A stretch of 64,000 nt of DNA from Nematostella vectensis. Taxonomy: Eukaryota > Cnidaria > Anthozoa > Actiniaria > Edwardsiidae. A program made the translations under genes and the position numbers. The stretch is taken from contig NC_064037.1 in assembly GCF_932526225.1 (NCBI RefSeq), forward strand, positions 14,583,703 to 14,647,702. Reading direction: 5' to 3'. This document shows positions 12,292-22,776 of this stretch, in pieces. Under the pieces are notes generated by a model. That model saw only the letters and a list, made by a program, of their open reading frames with translations, was not told where the DNA came from and did not search any database. Positions within the stretch are counted from its first letter, which is position 1. Every line of letters begins with the position of its first letter.

Positions 12292-13592
12292 TTGGTTGGT
12301 AAACCTGTGGAATAAATAGCCAAAATAGTGATAAACATTTCTGGCATTGTTTGAGGAGTCACGAAAAGAAAGTTAAAGTAAATGAGGAAAAAAAATATGA
12401 CAAGGGAAACAAAATCGGCCAGTTTGAGTGTTCCGGATATTAGACTCGAGTTAATACAGTAAATATGGCCATAGGGTCATAACCAAAATTGGAGGCATTT
12501 TGTAAATAAAGAAATTATCCAATCACAGCAAAGTACCCACCCCCCCCCCCCCTTGATATTTGTATGCCAAGCTATCACTTGAAACAAAATGGCGGCGCGA
12601 AGAGGAGTACGAATATACAGCCTAACCACCGTTTCTTTGAAGCTGTTTGACACCCTGAAAATAATATGCCACATTCAATATCGAAAAACACGCACTTATA
12701 GTTCACTAAACGCTGAACACAGACCCGGAAAGCACCGTCGACTCGATGCTAATGCGTTGTATTAAGCTACAGCAACTAAAACACTAGTGTATAAGCTTTA
12801 CTTGATACAAAATTAAATAGAGAACTTCTAACTTTGCCCCCCTGTTTTTCTATCTAAATCACGAGGTATTTAAGTTATTTTAGACTGTTCTTTAAGGCAG
12901 TTACCTCATACCAGGGGTCTACTATAAAGCCGGAGATTTTACATAGATTTTACTTAATTTTCTCAATAGTTTCACGTGTGATCAAAATGCAACGGCGTAC
13001 AGTGAATGTATCAAACAATAAACCCATGTATTCTAGCATAAAAAGAAACTTTTAAAAGAAATCCAAGGTGCTAAGCAAAGAATAATAGTTTTTAGTACTT
13101 CACTAAATTGTTGGTCAACCCTTCTTGTGTATAACCAGTGTGTGTAAGTGTATAACCTTACACATCCCTGGTATAACAACTTACCCTCCTGGTGAAATTT
13201 CATTTGTCATCATTCTGCATTATTTTGGCCTTAAAGTGTGGTAAAGCAGCAGAAATGATCATGAATTTGAATGTAATATGCTGAGATTGCATTGTTTCTA
13301 TTATTTGTGCCACTAATTTACTTTGCGTATTCTAGCGGGGAATTAAGTGATCCTGTGCTTTGCACTTGTGCACAAGAAATTAATACTGTAGCCACCATCA
13401 TCTCCAGAAAACCAACCCAACAACCCCTTTCCAAATACTCCAAAGGATTAAGCAGACATACTGTATGAGAAAAATTTGGTAACAGTTAACATATATGATG
13501 TCTTCAGATGTCTTCAGAAAAAAATCTCCCCATTCCCACCCCTGGATCTGTCTCTGTATGGGTGTGTTCATTAGAAATAACACAAATCATTA
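12292..13592. other. intergenic with a MITE fragment at ~13,013-13,090
   Basis: AT-rich DNA without a gene. The stretch 13,013-13,090 (CCCATGTATTCTAGCATAAA...) matches the right arm and flank of the foldback at 13.6-13.9 kb. A C-run lies at about 12,539-12,552. Confidence 0.5.
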
Positions 13593-13894
13593 AGTTCCTT
13601 TTTATTCTAGAATACATGGGTTGTGTCCAAAAATACCACCCTCATTATTATAAATACTGTCACACTTGAAAATCTATAGTCAACGCCCTGATGATAAAGA
13701 ATTAAATTATGAAAACTACATTTTGGGTGGACTGAGAAAGATAAGCTTTAGAAGCAAAAAAAATGTAGTTTTCATAATTTAATTCTTTATAAACAGGGCG
13801 TTGACTATATATTTTCAAGTGTGACAGTATTTAGAATTAGGAGGGTGTTTTTTTTTTGACACAACCCATGTATTCTAGAATAAAAAGGAACTTT
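13593..13894. mobile_element. foldback element with ~130-bp arms
   Basis: The left arm (13593-13722) and right arm (13762-13894) are near-perfect reverse complements, from TAAGTTCCTTTTTATTCTAG inward to AAAACTACATTTT. A 40-bp spacer separates them. Flanking phrases GGGTGTGTTCATTAGAAAT occur in direct orientation at about 13,560-13,578 and 13,929-13,947. There is no coding capacity, so it is a non-autonomous hairpin element. Confidence 0.8.
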
Positions 13895-14268
13895 TAAAAG
13901 AAATCCAAAGTGCTAAGCAATGAATAATGGGTGTGTTCATTAGAAATGAGTTATAGAGACATGAAAGCCTTACAGAAAATATAGGACAACAGACAGAATC
14001 ATTTTCGAACATTAAAAATTTTATTTTTGATATTAAATCAGGCATCCTATTTGAGCCTGACCATGTTTTGAAAACTACAAAATAATATAACTGAATGATC
14101 AATTGTCAATTACACCCACATGAACTCTCTTCTTTTGAACAGAAATTCTGTCCGCTTGACTAAAGGGTTTAAACTTAGTTTACAAGAACATTTCATCTTT
14201 ATAAAAGAAAAGATAACAGGGGTTTCATGTATAAGCATTAAAGTTCTGATTCCTTTCCATGCAGAAGT

Positions 14269-15652
14269 GTACAGGACCCGAAATGATCCCAGGACCCGAA
14301 ACGATCCCAGGACCCGAAACGATCCCCAAAAGTCCCCCAAATGATCCCGGGCCCCGAAACGATCCCAAGGAGTCCCCGAAATGAACCCCGTGGAATTACC
14401 AGAATGGACAAAGGGAAAGTGGAAGGAAATACTTTTTGAAGCATTATAAAAAAAAATTAAAACAAAGGCCCGATACTCAGGCAATGTACACTTCTCAACC
14501 ACTGGCCTGTACAGGACCCCAACTGATCCCGGGACCCGAAACGATCCCCAAGAGTCCCCGAAATGAACCCCAAGGAATTTCAGTAATAGACAACTAAATG
14601 AATGTGTAAGGATTGGCTTTCAGTTTTAAAAACATATGAAACATTTAGCTTTGTTTGTGTTATTTAAAGGAAATTTACATTAACTAAGATTTAAGATTTA
14701 AGTATTAAGATTTTTATATACGACTGCGGGGGAAATACAGTGGTTGAGTCAGAAATTGGGGTCAACTAACAATTCCTGTGATAGTAATTTGAGGAGCCCG
14801 GCGTGGATAAATCATTTTTACATAACAAGCCATAAAATAAAGTCTTTACAGATGGGACATGCTGCTTTACATAGGAAGCGAAATGTTTTAAAGTTATTTT
14901 TTGGCATGTTTTTTTTCGTGAATGAAAGACCCATCATATGAGATCATGCCGGGGTGTACGCACGACTACATGAGGAAATTCAAAACTCACATAATATTGC
15001 TTTCACATCCCCTTAATATTTTGCATCGGTAGTAGAAGGGTTGTTCGAGTGTATTACTCAGTGTGCTTTTGTCATTCCATCTTCTCGGCCAAACCGGCTG
15101 CTTAAAATGTGTCGGTAAATATTCGCTCGTGTGAACACGGATTTCGTGGTGAAATACATGTTTGGTTGTCAGATGAATATTAATTTTTAGGGGTGATGTT
15201 TACCGGAAATGAGATTTATAGTGTCGGAGTCATGTGTCGGAACCACAAAATGTTAAGAGTGTGATGGAAGGTCAAAAGTTTGGTTGATCTGAGCAAAGCT
15301 GTGCTATGTTTATGCTATATTCCTTTCAGTAGCAATTTAAAGTTGTGTATTTGTTTTGGACTCTGTTTATGGGTTTAACGCCGGGCAATGTAATAAATAG
15401 AAGTATTGTGTTGGAATTTAATATTTTTATGTCACGTTGTTTAGAAATCGAGTCGCTGTTAACCCTTTATTATGCTTCAAGAATTGCAAGTATTTCTTCT
15501 GCTTTCCCTTTGTCCATTACCGCAATTCCTTGGGGTTGATTTCGGGGACTCCTCGGTATCGTTTCGAGTCCGAGGATCAGTTGGGGTACTTTTGGGGATC
15601 ATTTCGGGTCCTGGGATCGTTTCGGGTCCTGGGATCATTTCGGGTCCTGTAC
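14269..15652. mobile_element. 1,384-bp non-autonomous DNA transposon, 6-bp TSD
   Basis: Both ends carry the same inverted sequence, beginning GTACAGGACCCGAAATGATC and extending about 180 bp inward (14269-14456 and 15477-15652). Each end is built from short repeats of AGGACCCGAAACGATCCC. The element is flanked by a perfect 6-bp direct repeat, AGAAGT, at 14263-14268 and 15653-15658. A third, direct-oriented copy of the terminal sequence lies inside at about 14,510-14,590. No transposase ORF. The superfamily is unknown; a 6-bp duplication is used by Polinton, IS3EU and Dada among others. Confidence 0.85.
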
Positions 15653-15658
15653 AGAAGT

Positions 15659-16616
15659 CCTTAAATGTAGGCATGTATCTTTATACCAAGCCAAAGAGAA
15701 TACGGCAGAAATTGCATTGTTTATTTGGCAGTATCCACTCAAACTTTGCATCATGCACCGGATTTACAGAAAATACGTTGCCATCTAGCATGGTATAAGA
15801 TAGGTATACAATGAGTTATTGTAGAATACTGCAGAAAATTCCATTTGTCATGTATCTCAAGAGCATACCCCTTGAAAAAATATCCCAGATGAATAAGCTT
15901 CTACTCATGTGCTCACTAGGCCAGTCCCTTTCAATTTCATCGATTATCTTTATTCGCAACGGCTACTGTAGAACCCCAACCAAAACGAAAAGACAAGACA
16001 AAAAAGGTTTACCACAAATCTGCTTCTTGCTTGTTTTAGTCGGCTACCTTTCTTCTGCGACTTTGATGTATGCGAGTTACCTCAAACACGCTCTCAGGTA
16101 CTGGACGTGAGATTCCATGATACCGCATGTAACTTGCGAAAATGTAAACAAAAACAAAATGGCGGGGTACCCATGGGGTACCCACGAGATATTCGCTTAT
16201 TCAAAGCATCAAAACGATGAAAAGCTATTGTAGATTCTATCGATGTATTTCCTTTTTTGCTGACACCGTCCGGACCTAACGAAAATCCCAACTTTCTCAG
16301 ATCGATCGGGCACACATGAGGGCGAAATTTTGAGTGAAGTTTGCCGTAAATCTTGAAGTAAATATTTTCTCGCCACGATCGCACTGATTCTCTTTTACAA
16401 CAAGGCGTCCGGGTTCCTCTAGCATGCAGTAAACGCAATAAATCATAGGTAGGAGTATTATTCGGCCGACAGAAGAACGTTTTCTGCGTGGTTCTCTCGC
16501 CGCGGCTATGGCCGCCATTTTGCATAATAATGAGATAAACTGATACCTCCAATTTTAGTTATGACCCTAACTGATGGCCGGAAAATTAAAAAAAAGGAAA
16601 AGATGCAAGAAAAAAT
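15659..16616. other. intergenic, no gene seen
   Basis: ORFs here are short, with no splice support or recognisable domains. A palindrome GGGGTACCCATGGGGTACCC lies at about 16,160-16,180. Sequence near 16,530-16,575 resembles, in inverted orientation, that near 12,465-12,495. Confidence 0.4.
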
Positions 16617-17033
16617 CGAACGCAGTTCGAGTCCAGAGGATAAACATGCAACATCTAAAAATGTAAAGATGTATTACTAAAATAGTATATCTATATAAAA
16701 GTCGGCCTTTCAACCAAGACTAGGGCTATTTATAGCAAACCATTTACTAAGACAGCCTTTCGGGTTACAATTTGTGAAAGAAAAGCTAAAAGTGTCGAAT
16801 AATGTTTCGCGCATCATGTCGATAAGACGCTTGGCTTCAGGATTTACTTGCGGGATAATCACGCAAATGTTAGGCGCACGTACTTGCCGTTCATTGCCAT
16901 GTTTAGAGAGGATAGCTTCAAAAAGAGAAATCAACAAGACGGCAGCAACATCAATAGAATCTGCATAAAGTGGACCGACCATATAGCCATGTTTCTCGTT
17001 AATGGCTTCTGTTGTGGCAAGGTAGCCAACAAT
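16617..17033 (-). pseudogene. truncated copy of the GNAT acetyltransferase (C-terminal part)
   Basis: The 3' ~100 codons of the 3.0-4.0 kb gene and about 100 bp of its 3' flank are duplicated here in the same orientation. Near-identical protein runs include NICVIIPQVNPEAKRL and GCLSKWFAINSP. Homology stops abruptly inside the coding region at about 17,033, so there is no GNAT acetyl-CoA loop and no promoter. Substitutions cluster around the DMMGGTLLDTQT region of the parent. A non-functional segmental copy. Confidence 0.85.
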
Positions 17034-17734
17034 TGTTCATATTTAACGAAAATGTGTGTGTGGCGCGAGGGGTGGGGGAGGGGGCGTAGTACTGATTCTA
17101 AAGGGGAGGGATGACCGTACCTGAAGGTGCTAGAGAAAATTATTAAAGAGAAGACAAGCCCTTGAAGCGGCTCGAAATTACAAAATATTTTCTACATCCA
17201 CCCGTGGTTTGTGGTATTTATCCGAAATGACACGTACAAGCAAATAATGAAAAATTGCGTAGGACCCCCCTCCAATAGCTTAGTTTAACTCTTACCCCCT
17301 TCTGTTCTTTGAAAATTTCGAAGACCCCCCTCCTACATTCAACCTGTATCAACTTGCTTCCTAATGCATTCTTCTTCGGCATGACGATAAACATCAGTAA
17401 CACATATAGCTTAGTTCGACTAAACCGCCAAATGCCCGGGAAACAGTTGTAGAAAATTTATATCTTGCCTATATACAATTAAGGACCAATAAGCTCAAAG
17501 CATTTCATTGGAAAGCTGAGAATTTTTTTCTCCTTGAAAAGGTCCATAGATGATTTGGAATATTCTTCTTTTGGTCTAATAATTAAAATCGATTGGGTAA
17601 TATTTAACTAAAAATGGTTTAAAACAGGCCCATAGACATAAGATTGTTATACGCGGCGGTTCGTATTTTAACCTAGGAGATATCTCCCGGCTAGGGAGGG
17701 GGGGAGGGGGAGGAGGTTCTTCAGGGTAAAAGTA

Positions 17735-17934
17735 ATAGGGATGCTCGTTGGGAAATTAGTTAAATAATCCTTAAAAATACCTGCATGACCAAACATTGCT
17801 ACCCTAAAAAATACCTCAGAAGGCCTACAAAGTGCCATTTCTAAGAGAAAAGCCCATTATTTTTCTCGGATACCCCCTAAAAAAATACCAGTGCCCCGAT
17901 TTTGACCACTAAAAAATACGACGAGCATCCCTAT
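17735..17934. mobile_element. 200-bp MITE
   Basis: Terminal inverted repeat ATAGGGATGCTCGT at 17735-17748 and its complement ACGAGCATCCCTAT ending at 17934. The interior has repeated AAAAAATACC phrases and no ORF. An outer inverted pair (GGAGATATCTCCC near 17,683 and 17,980) suggests nesting in a second palindromic element. Confidence 0.75.
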
Positions 17935-17935
17935 C

Positions 17936-18638
17936 AGGTCGACATGGGAAGAACAACCCCTCACCCCCAGCCCCCCGGGAGATATCTCCCATTAATGCGT
18001 GACAAACCTTATCCTTTTGTCGTCTTGGTGAGGCCGCTAGAATATGGATGCTTGCGGGCGACTGGGGAACATCTATCATAGAGCGGCTCTACAATAAACG
18101 TCGAACATTTTGTTTGTTATCTCCATGGGTATTGGGTGTCACAATATAGTCATTAGGCACAAAATACATGCTGATTTGTCTTATGACGCTAAGTTGGAGG
18201 ACAAAACACGAAGACTTGAAATGACTAGAAAAGCCTTCCTGGTCAGAGCAACATGGTCTAATAGGAATGAATTTATTACATGACGTAATAGATTGGATAG
18301 GAAAAGGCATTTCCCATGAAATGCACTGGTGTTTTGTGTCCCCGAAACAAGAGCTGCACATCTGTACCCGACCCGTCGAGTCCTCGGGTAATTATTTCCG
18401 AAACGCCGCCATTTTCACAATTGCCTGAAAAGTGCGAGACAAGGGGCTACATACGGGCTATCAGGCTACATACATCGCGCATGCGCGAAGAACGGGGGGA
18501 GTCAATAATACTCTGCACGGGTAGCTCCTTTTTTTATTTTTGTTCAACCAAAACGATTTGCATTGATTATAAACTAATCTGCATAATGTAATCGTTATGA
18601 CTTGTGCGACTTTGGAGCACCGTTTAATTCCTCGCTGT
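17936..18638. other. intergenic, no gene seen
   Basis: Short, unsupported ORFs only. No domain or splice pattern recognised. Confidence 0.4.
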
Positions 18639-18787
18639 ACCATAGTCGCATTATCCGACTAGCCCACTCGCCCCAGAAAGTTGGTGCGACCTCCTCATTT
18701 ATTCAATTTCGTACGCAATAAACGGCGTGCTAACATCGCATTATCTGTCGAGCTTTTCTAGAGCGGCACGATAATGCGACTATGGCA
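18639..18787. mobile_element. MITE-like inverted repeat
   Basis: ACCATAGTCGCATTATC (about 18,640-18,657) and GATAATGCGACTATGGCA (about 18,770-18,787) are inverted. The phrase CACCGTTTAAT / CTCCGTTTAAT occurs just outside each end. No coding capacity. Confidence 0.55.
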
Positions 18788-19047
18788 CTCCGTTTAATCT
18801 AGGCGAAATTTTGAAAGTCTCGCAAACATTTCGCCAAAGTCTCGGAATGTCGGCGTTTTTTACGCCAGTCTAGGAGTCTCGTTTTTTCCAAAGTTTTAGG
18901 AGTCTCGGAGCCTGTTTTTTTATGACCCGCCTTCCGCAAAAAAATTACGGAAATCTGTTCCGACTTCGGAATACCTTTCGAAGCGTCGGAACACCTTTCC
19001 GGATGTCTGCCGAGATGTAAATGCTCGAAATGCTTGCCGAGATGTCT

Positions 19048-19053
19048 AAATGT
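19048..19053. repeat. left target-site duplication of Polinton-like element
   Basis: AAATGT immediately before the G-run that opens the left end; the same hexamer follows the right end at 29710-29715. A 6-bp duplication is characteristic of Polinton/Maverick integration. Confidence 0.7.
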
Positions 19054-19109
19054 GGGGGGGGGGGGGGACCGGGTTCGTTCATAGACGCGAATCGCCCCTC
19101 CGGGCCTCC

Positions 19110-19425
19110 CAGCCCCATTTTAGGGTTGTGAGGTGCGCTGGGCCCCTCCGGCCCCCCCCCCCCCTTGCCCCATTTTAGGCTTGGGAGGTGCGCTGGGCCC
19201 CTCCGACCACCCCCCCCCCAGCCCCATTTCAGGCTTGGGAAGCGCGGATCGCCCCTCCGACCCCCCCCCCCCCCCCCCAGCAGGCTTGGGTAGCGCGTCG
19301 CGCCCCACCGACCCCCCCAGCCCCGTTTCAGGCTTGGGACGCGCGTCGCGTCCTTCCGAGCCCCCCAGCCCCATTCCAGGCTTGGGAGGCGCGCCGCGCC
19401 CCGCCGAGCCCCCCAGCCCGGTCTC
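19110..19425 (+). repeat. GC-rich tandem array, ~55-bp unit, about 6 copies
   Basis: Each unit reads roughly CAGCCCCATTT(T/C)AGGCTTGGGA, then (G/A)GCGCG..CGCCCC.CCGACC and a C-run of variable length. ORFs through it (Pro-rich forward, Gly-rich reverse) are artefacts. The later units are diverged toward GCGCGCCGCGCC. Confidence 0.9.
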
Positions 19426-19443
19426 ATGCAGATGAGGCCCCGT

Positions 19444-19568
19444 GTAGATAAATAATTAGCAATCATCAATCTACGCCGGGCGGGGTTGGCGTAGATAAAT
19501 AATTAGCAATTATCAATCTACGTCGGGCGGGGTTCGCGTAGATAAATAATTAGCAATCATCAATCTAC
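19444..19568. repeat. three near-palindromes at exact 47-bp period (left end)
   Basis: 31-bp units at 19444-19474, 19491-19521 and 19538-19568. Each starts GTAGATAAATAATTAGCAAT and closes with CATCAATCTAC or TATCAATCTAC, so the two halves are complementary around AGC. GC-rich 16-bp spacers (GCCGGGCGGGGTTGGC type) separate them. Candidate protein-binding sites. Confidence 0.9.
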
Positions 19569-19887
19569 GGCGGGACCGGGGCCTTTCATAGAAACGAGAG
19601 GGACCCGCGCCGCGCCCCGCCGCGCTCCCCAGCCCGTTCTCTGTTGTTTTTTTGTATGCCCAGCACTTCGCGGCATGCCCAACGCCAGCGCTTGCCGTTC
19701 CGGCGGCGGTATACCGTCTGGGGGCCTCGTGGGAACCTTGCAATTAGACCCCCGTCTGTCCTGTAGTATATATACATATGCACATGTGCATAGCATTGGG
19801 TTGGGCCGCCACCCTACGGAGCGCGGAATGACCGTTTTTCGGCCGTAAATTCAAAGCCGCTGGCGTGGCGTTTAAACCTGAGCTTTA

Positions 19888-20480
19888 CTCGAACACCCCG
19901 CTCCCGAACTCCTCGCGAATTTCTCGCAGTCTATTTTTCATCTTTTCGCGTGTCTCCAGGGAGGGCCCTTTCCTGCTTTTTTTCATGCTGCGCATACGCG
20001 ATGCGAGGCCGTGTCGAGCTCTGATAGCGGACTAGAGCGCGTAGTATCTCTTTTGTTCCCGAAGTATTAGCCGAAACTTTTCGTCTGAGATATGCCCGTC
20101 TTGCAGAGTTTTTCTTACTCTCCGCTAAAATCATCGTGTCTTCGTGTTTAGCCACCTTGCTCGTAAGACCCCTAGAGACTACCCCTGCGCCCACGACACC
20201 GACCAGCCCAGCGACCCCTGCCAGGGAACCGCCGATCAGAACCCCTATCCCACTCAAAGAGACCCCTACCCCGGCGCTAGAAAGCGCCCCTGCAGCGATG
20301 CCGGATGCCACAGACACAGCATGGGTAACGGCAAATGCGCGCTTTTACTTTTTCCGTACCTGTCGATGATGCGTTATCCCGGGTTCTAGAGAACCGCCTG
20401 GGTGTCACATATTTTCTGGAAGTCGGAAGCTTTGCACATCGCCGCCGACGCTTGCCGGAACGGCAGGCATCATGTGCGTT
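19888..20480 (-). pseudogene. Gly/Ala/Ser-rich membrane-like Polinton protein, frameshifted
   Basis: The central ORF (19931-20317) has a glycine-rich hydrophobic stretch (SSAGVGVSLSGIGVLIGG) followed by a charged helical region (SKVAKHEDTMILAESKKNS). The natural N-terminus appears in another frame upstream (~20,340-20,430, with TSRKYVTPRRFSRTRDN and TGTEKVKA). The C-terminus appears in a third frame downstream (GPSLETREKMKNRLREIREE, TAA at ~19,888). There are therefore at least two frameshifts (about 20,335 and 20,025). I recall close relatives as uncharacterised proteins in cnidarian genomes, but I cannot confirm this here. Function unknown; probably virion- or membrane-associated. Confidence 0.6.
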
Positions 20481-20558
20481 TGCGGGCAAACACTGGGAAG
20501 CGAGAGGTATATGGCACCACTGCTAACGTCGCTGTTTGCCATGTCTGTTACGTCGGAC

Positions 20559-21187
20559 CTAGGTTAGCTCTAATACAAGGCGAACAGGCTTGCCCTTAAA
20601 GTCCACCTGTCTGCCGCAGTCATCCCTGACCCATATTTGGATACTCGAGACAAACTCAGAGGAAGATGCTGCGACACAAACGGGAGCGTCGGGTTCATAG
20701 ACGACTTTCTCGTGCGGTCTCCCGCGGGTTTCTAGGCAAGCGAGAACGTTTGAAGGCTCGCCTAATGAGAGGCATTGCGTGCGATCTACGATATCGCAGC
20801 AGATGTAGAGGGCCTCTATTTTCGGAAAAGCCAGTGCGAGGCCCCGCTCCCCCAAATGATTGTCTTTAGCCTCTAGGCCAAATAGTGCGCAAAGCTAGGC
20901 ATTCAGGAACGCAACGCCATTGGAAATGAGCGCGATCTTCCCGGTGAGGGGATCCAGCTCCGCGGTCAGAATCTTGCTTTCAGCGCGGTTGATCGTTTCC
21001 ACGATGGACTCGGCCGTGTGGTTCCCGGCTATAGGGCTATAGTCGTTATCTGATGCTCCCGCTCGAGATTATACCAGCTGTTAAACAGCGAGCACTGCCG
21101 GAACGCAACGAAGCGTGGGCGCCTTATCGGCCGCTCGAAGAAGAGCGTCTGTTCGCCTTTGGTGAGCACAATATGTAGGACCACCAT
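20559..21187 (-). pseudogene. penton-like/minor capsid candidate, broken
   Basis: The start MVVLHIVLTKGEQTLFFERP at 21187 is followed by an aromatic block (LFNSWYNLEREHQIT). The frame then breaks at ~21,030, meets an in-frame TAG at ~20,902 and continues to 20,559 (PKIEALYICCDIVD, GEPSNVLACLETRG, DFKGKPVRLVLEL). The intact length would be ~205 residues, beta-rich by composition, the size of a single jelly-roll penton-type protein. I recall similar uncharacterised cnidarian proteins with this PK..YI.CD.VD...GEPS.VLA signature. The structural assignment is inference. Confidence 0.55.
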
Positions 21188-21429
21188 TGTGTTGAACACA
21201 GCCCGCCTTCGTGTTAAAACAGGACTGAGCATGGATTGGGAAGGCTGGCGGATGCTGAACGAGGAGGCGACCCCCCCCTCGAAGGGGGGCGAAAGAGACG
21301 AAAAAGGCGGCAACTGCGGCGGGAACCTCTATAGCCGAACATATCAAACACGCTATAGCCGGACAAATCAAACACGCAAAATCCGGTTTCCCTAGGTCTC
21401 TGACCCTCGGGCGGCCTCGCAGAGGCCTG

Positions 21430-22776
21430 CTCTACGACGTGCCTGCGACCCCCGTGGAAAGCACGACCACAGACATCACCCCACTACTCACGCAGCTAGA
21501 GATACACGTGGCTGAGGACAAATCATTCACGACTAGGGTCCGAGACATATTCAAAGAGACAGTAGTTACGCACAAGTCTGCCAAGGAGTCTCGCCGGTGG
21601 CTATCGGGGCCTTCCTATGGGTACTGGCCACAGCAACTCAACTTTGCGGTCTGGTGCGCAACCGCCGGATGCGGGGTGTCCCTAACCGACCCCGATTTCG
21701 CCACGCTCCCCTCTGTCATCAGGGGATTTCTAAGGTTCGTTACGTCTACTTTACCACGCGAAGGATACTCTACGAGTTCGGCGCCCCCCTGCGCCCCCCT
21801 TTGCGTTCACGCAAAAAGGTAACCCCTACAAGAAGGCCGCTTTCGAGCGTCTATGCATAGAGTTCGGTCTGCCGCGTTAGCCGGACTTCCGATGGAAAGG
21901 CGGGCGGTAACACGGGCTAGGCGATGTGTTTGTGTTTTACCCGGGGGAGGGGTATCGCAACGTGCACGTAATCCGTGGCTACGACACGGCGGCGGACGAG
22001 TACCCGAGCCACCTCAATCTGTTTAGCGACGAAGGTGGAACGTACAATAGTGGGAAGCAGGTGGGTTTCATACGCAACGACGACCACGGGGGCGTGCAAT
22101 ATAGCTGGTTTGCGCCTCCCAAAGGTGAGGGGCTGACAAAATCAGGACTAGGAAGACTAAATCGCTCGTTCGAGGCGTTCGTCTACACAGTGCTTGGCGC
22201 GCAGGTAGACGTCCGTTCCTCCATCGCGGGGCAGGTGGGCCGGCCATGGAGGCGCAGGCGGAGTTCACGAAGCTGCTTGAAGACGCGATCATAGAAAACG
22301 ACATCGCTCAAAGCGTGCAAAGGTACCAGTTAGCCATGCAGGATGCCAAGGTGAGTCTTGCGGTCGCACCAGGGGTGTGGCTGATGCCGAGCGATCTGGT
22401 GATAAACACGCAAAGCGTCGTGGGCTACAACAATAAACAGCAGAAAGCCACAGACTCCATAACGCACGGCGCAAACGCGATCAACACCGAGACAAAGCCA
22501 GTCGGTGCTCATAACATGTCCGGTGGGCATCCTAGGGTGCAACACGTGACTGATCCGAGGATCGACCGCGAGGTGCGAAGCAAGGCTTTCCCTCTTGCGA
22601 AAGTGCACGCAGAGGGCGCGGCGCCTGCCCCCTCTCCACGTATGCATGCTGCGCATAGCATGACTGCCGCCAGAACGGCAGGCGCACCCGGACCGGGCGA
22701 AAAGAGTGACCACACCGCCCTCAAGGCAGGGTTGTCGGCACTCGCGGTGGCCGCGGCGTATTACTTGTTCCGATGA
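21430..22776 (+). pseudogene. large conserved element protein with C-terminal TM segment, broken
   Basis: Three blocks in order. 21439-~21,740 contains QQLNFAVWCATAGCGVSL; a frame change follows and more coding sequence continues to ~21,880 with stops. 21926-~22,240 contains the phrases YRNVHVIRGYDT, VGFIRNDDHGGVQYSWFAP and GLGRLNRSFEAFVYTVLGAQ. A further frameshift at ~22,240 leads to 22246-22776, with VQRYQLAMQDAKVSLAVAP, VWLMPSDLVINTQSVVGYNN and a C-terminal hydrophobic helix (ALAVAAAYYLF). The whole would be about 440 residues. I recall this as a family common in cnidarian genomes and annotated only as uncharacterised. The C-terminal anchor and context suggest a virion or membrane role. 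Confidence 0.6.

Larger units (their letters stand above)
19054..19568. repeat. left terminal inverted repeat
   Basis: Composed in order of a G-run, the conserved GACCGGG..CGTTCATAGACGCG block, about six ~55-bp GC-rich units (19,110-19,425) and three palindromes at 47-bp spacing. It is longer than the right end (29467-29709) because the GC unit is expanded here and single there. Confidence 0.85.

Noticed and set aside
12465-16580. A 4-kb element bounded by the inverted AGGGTCATAAC..AAAATTGGAGG phrases
   Set aside because: Only about 30 bp match and no target duplication is seen; the interior is better explained by other elements.
19120-19469. Proline- and glycine-rich ORFs
   Set aside because: They translate the GC-rich tandem array of the left terminal repeat.
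19444-19568. CRISPR-like array (regular repeats and spacers)
   Set aside because: Only three units, spacers are near-identical, animal genome, and the units are terminal palindromes of the element.
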